Shown here piece by piece: positions 62,222 through 64,000 of a stretch of DNA of 64,000 nucleotides. The position numbers and the translations under genes were made by a program. The DNA lies in assembly GCA_903813345.2 (NCBI GenBank), contig CAIIXF020000008.1, positions 28,336,005-28,400,004 on the forward strand. The letters are read 5' to 3'. The stretch's first letter is position 1. The number at the start of each line of letters is the position of its first letter. The notes under the pieces are model-generated. The model ran no database searches. It saw nothing but the letters and a program-made list of their open reading frames with translations, and had not been told where the DNA came from. The DNA is from Owenia fusiformis. Its lineage: Eukaryota > Annelida > Polychaeta > Sabellida > Oweniidae.

Positions 62222-62401
62222 TAGTTGTAGATATCCATCATTGACCAGCCGATCGTGAGGGTCCGGAAACTTCCTGGAACGCGGGAAAAGGACTGCTGCG
62301 TTTGTATTTGTAGTGATAGAGATGCAGGCAGGAGGACTAAATTCCGTAATCCATGCGCCAAGTGTCTTCACTTGGACTGTTGCAAACACTACGTGTGCTG
62401 A
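62222..62401 (+). pseudogene. piggyBac transposase C-terminal cysteine-rich remnant
   Basis: A frame ending TGA at 62399-62401 reads IIDQPIVRVRKLPGTREKD, then CCVCICSDRDAGRRTKFRNP, CAKC and CCKHYVC. The C-x-x-C pattern followed by basic residues and a second CxxC / CCxxHxxxC set is the zinc-binding end of piggyBac transposases, where it binds the terminal repeats. A short segment before it (LSRLDFHMA, and a second copy near 62058) resembles the region just upstream in that family. The catalytic part is not found. Confidence 0.68.
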
Positions 62402-63497
62402 AAATACTAACAGACTAGCATATTGACATGATTCATTCATTATAATATAACGTAATATAACGTAATGGATAAGATGTGGCTTATACATTGTACATACTAT
62501 TTTGTTGGTCACTTATTTCGCATGTTACTAGCTTCACGTTTACGATTTATACAAACAAGTACAAGTAGGCTTTCATAACTAAACCATGGTTTATTATACA
62601 CATCACACATGTTCAGCCAATTAAAGTTAGCCTGAATTTGTATGAATTTGAATTATCCTGATATATTGTATATTTATTCATTGTTTAATTTGTACAAAGC
62701 ATGTATATTGTTCGTTATATGTTGAATTTCTTTAAATTGAAACAAGGAATAATAAAAGAGGAGAGATATTTTTATTATATTTTAATTTGAATTATGGTCT
62801 TAAAATATTTAATAAGCTACGCCAAATCGGTTGCGCAAGGACGGGCGCAAGAAACAATAATTGCCATTATTAAAAGTAATTACGTTTAGTTTTCAAAGTT
62901 TTTTCTTTCAACTGTGCGATATTCCCAATGTAAATTTTAGCTATAAAACCCCTCTAAGAACTGAAATATGTATTGATTAAGTGACGTTCAACATGTTACC
63001 ATAGTAACTAAAAGTGAAAATAAAGCATTTTAACACTTGCAATGTCATCAAGATAGATACCAGTGGAAGAAATATCATGGAATGGAAAAAACATAAAAAT
63101 CGATTTTTTCATCAATGTTAGTCGTTTCCGTGGCATTTTGACGTCATAACAATTCCAAAACCCCGCGGCACTCAAAGAGTTAATATCAGGTAACAGAGAA
63201 ATGGGTAATTTTTATTAATTATTAGATAAGAAAGGACGCACTTTAAGATTTAATTATGTACAAGTGATGCATGCAACATACACTGAATAACCTTTTATTA
63301 GATTTCATGACCCACATCATTGAATAAAACAAAGATGCACTCAATTAATATTAGGTGACAGAGAAATGGGAAATTTTTATTACTTATTAGATAAGACAGA
63401 GTTTAATTCGGTACAAGTGATGCAACATACACTGGATAACCCTTTATTAGATTTCATGACCTGCATAATTGCATAGAAGAAAGATGTGTTCAATTAA

Positions 63498-63972
63498 AAA
63501 TTGATATACATATAACATAATACATATTAATACCTGTAATATATCCTACTGGTGCCTCTATAAGGTATAACATTTAAATTAATAATTAGACAAAATAATT
63601 AGACACAGATAGAAACTGATATTATGTGCCAACTTTATATAATTCTCTTATTTCTAACTGGTAATTTATACACAGCCTTAGAAAGCATTAGAAAGCATCA
63701 TTATAAAGAGGTTCACAAAAAGCTTTGTAATGAAGAAATTTTCTAATTGATGGTCTGGGAACAAGAATTCCATGTATTACATGTAAGGTACCATTTTCAG
63801 ACATCTTGGAAAACATTTTTGACCTGGGTTTGTGTAAGTCTCAAATAATCATGTTCAATTTCTTAGATACAGGATGACCAACACAATATTCAATATTTTT
63901 CTCACACCTATTTAATAATTTGTCAACTAGTAATTAAAAACAGATGACAGAGAAATGGAGAATATTTACTTA
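63498..63972. other. No gene seen; partial tandem-repeat fragment
   Basis: Intron sequence; GATGACAGAGAAATGGAGAA at about 63942-63961 is a fragment of the 150-bp repeat. Confidence 0.45.
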
Positions 63973-64000
63973 CAAGGGTCGTTCGAAAAGTCTTGCACGA
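63973..64000 (+). mobile_element. Possible Tc1/mariner end cut by the window edge
   Basis: CAAGGGTCGTTCGAAAAGTC follows a TA dinucleotide, and GTTCGAAAAGTC-like words are common at mariner ends. Only 28 bp are visible. Confidence 0.35.

Larger units (their letters stand above)
56891..63179 (+). mobile_element. piggyBac-type element, 6.3 kb, decayed
   Basis: Flanked by TTAA at 56887-56890 and 63180-63183. The ends CCCTTTGAGTGCC and (inverted) CTCTTTGAGTGCC match with one difference. Subterminal TCGGCCC words recur at the left end. The adjacent repeat unit shows the uninterrupted TTAA site. The only coding trace is the cysteine-rich C-terminal end of a piggyBac transposase at the right; no catalytic core was found. 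It carries a nested element at 58648-59941. Confidence 0.88.
56837..63497. repeat. About 150-bp tandem repeat, first unit split by piggyBac
   Basis: Unit: TTTTATTAGATTTCATGACC, a TCAATTAAT segment, GACAGAGAAATGGG, then CATACACTG. Unit 1 is 56837-56890 plus 63180-63292, unit 2 is 63293-63440, unit 3 is partial to 63497. Unit 2 is uninterrupted at the position where unit 1 carries the piggyBac element. Confidence 0.9.

Noticed and set aside
54696-64000. Search for further 5' ALK exons (MAM, LDLa, signal peptide)
   Set aside because: No minus-strand frame with the expected cysteine or MAM patterns was found; the region is satellite and transposon, so these exons must lie further upstream.

Overview
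This is animal nuclear DNA: AT-rich, intron-dominated, with canonical GT-AG splice sites and many short DNA-transposon relics and minisatellites. One host gene accounts for nearly all recognisable coding sequence. It is the 3' part of an anaplastic lymphoma kinase (ALK/LTK) receptor tyrosine kinase on the minus strand, in 15 exons between 54695 and the stop codon at 5114. All intron phases join without conflict and give 903 residues plus a stop. The order is: cysteine/aromatic lead-in, glycine-rich ligand-binding domain, EGF-like module, transmembrane helix, juxtamembrane NPNY, complete kinase domain, tail. The 5' part of the gene (N-terminus, any MAM/LDLa modules) lies beyond the right edge. 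A marine invertebrate is a reasonable guess; the sequence does not let me choose between a lophotrochozoan and a non-vertebrate deuterostome.

Layout. 1-5.1 kb: downstream flank with small minisatellites, hairpin elements and one weak candidate terminal exon. 5.1-11.4 kb: tail and most kinase exons, with dispersed repeats. 11.4-22.8 kb: one large intron holding a 2.2 kb satellite of 33-bp monomers with a 329-bp higher-order repeat, and a structurally whole mariner transposon whose transposase reads through only if a 171-bp intron is removed. 22.8-26.0 kb: glycine-loop, juxtamembrane and transmembrane exons. 26-34 kb: intron with a tRNA-derived SINE, an 87-bp minisatellite and a second, decayed mariner. 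34-40.5 kb: EGF and glycine-rich exons. 40.5-54.7 kb: introns with foldback elements, including a 2.4 kb nested palindrome. 54.7-64 kb: intron with a 70-bp satellite and a 6.3 kb piggyBac-type element at TTAA, itself carrying a 1.3 kb element with RAG-like CAC(A/G)GTG ends and a perfect 5-bp target duplication.

The gene encodes a cell-surface receptor; the rest is its intronic repeat load. The less usual points are the intron-bearing mariner transposase, the Transib/RAG-type element nested in a piggyBac element with an adjacent empty-site control, the satellite with higher-order structure, and repeats placed close to splice sites.
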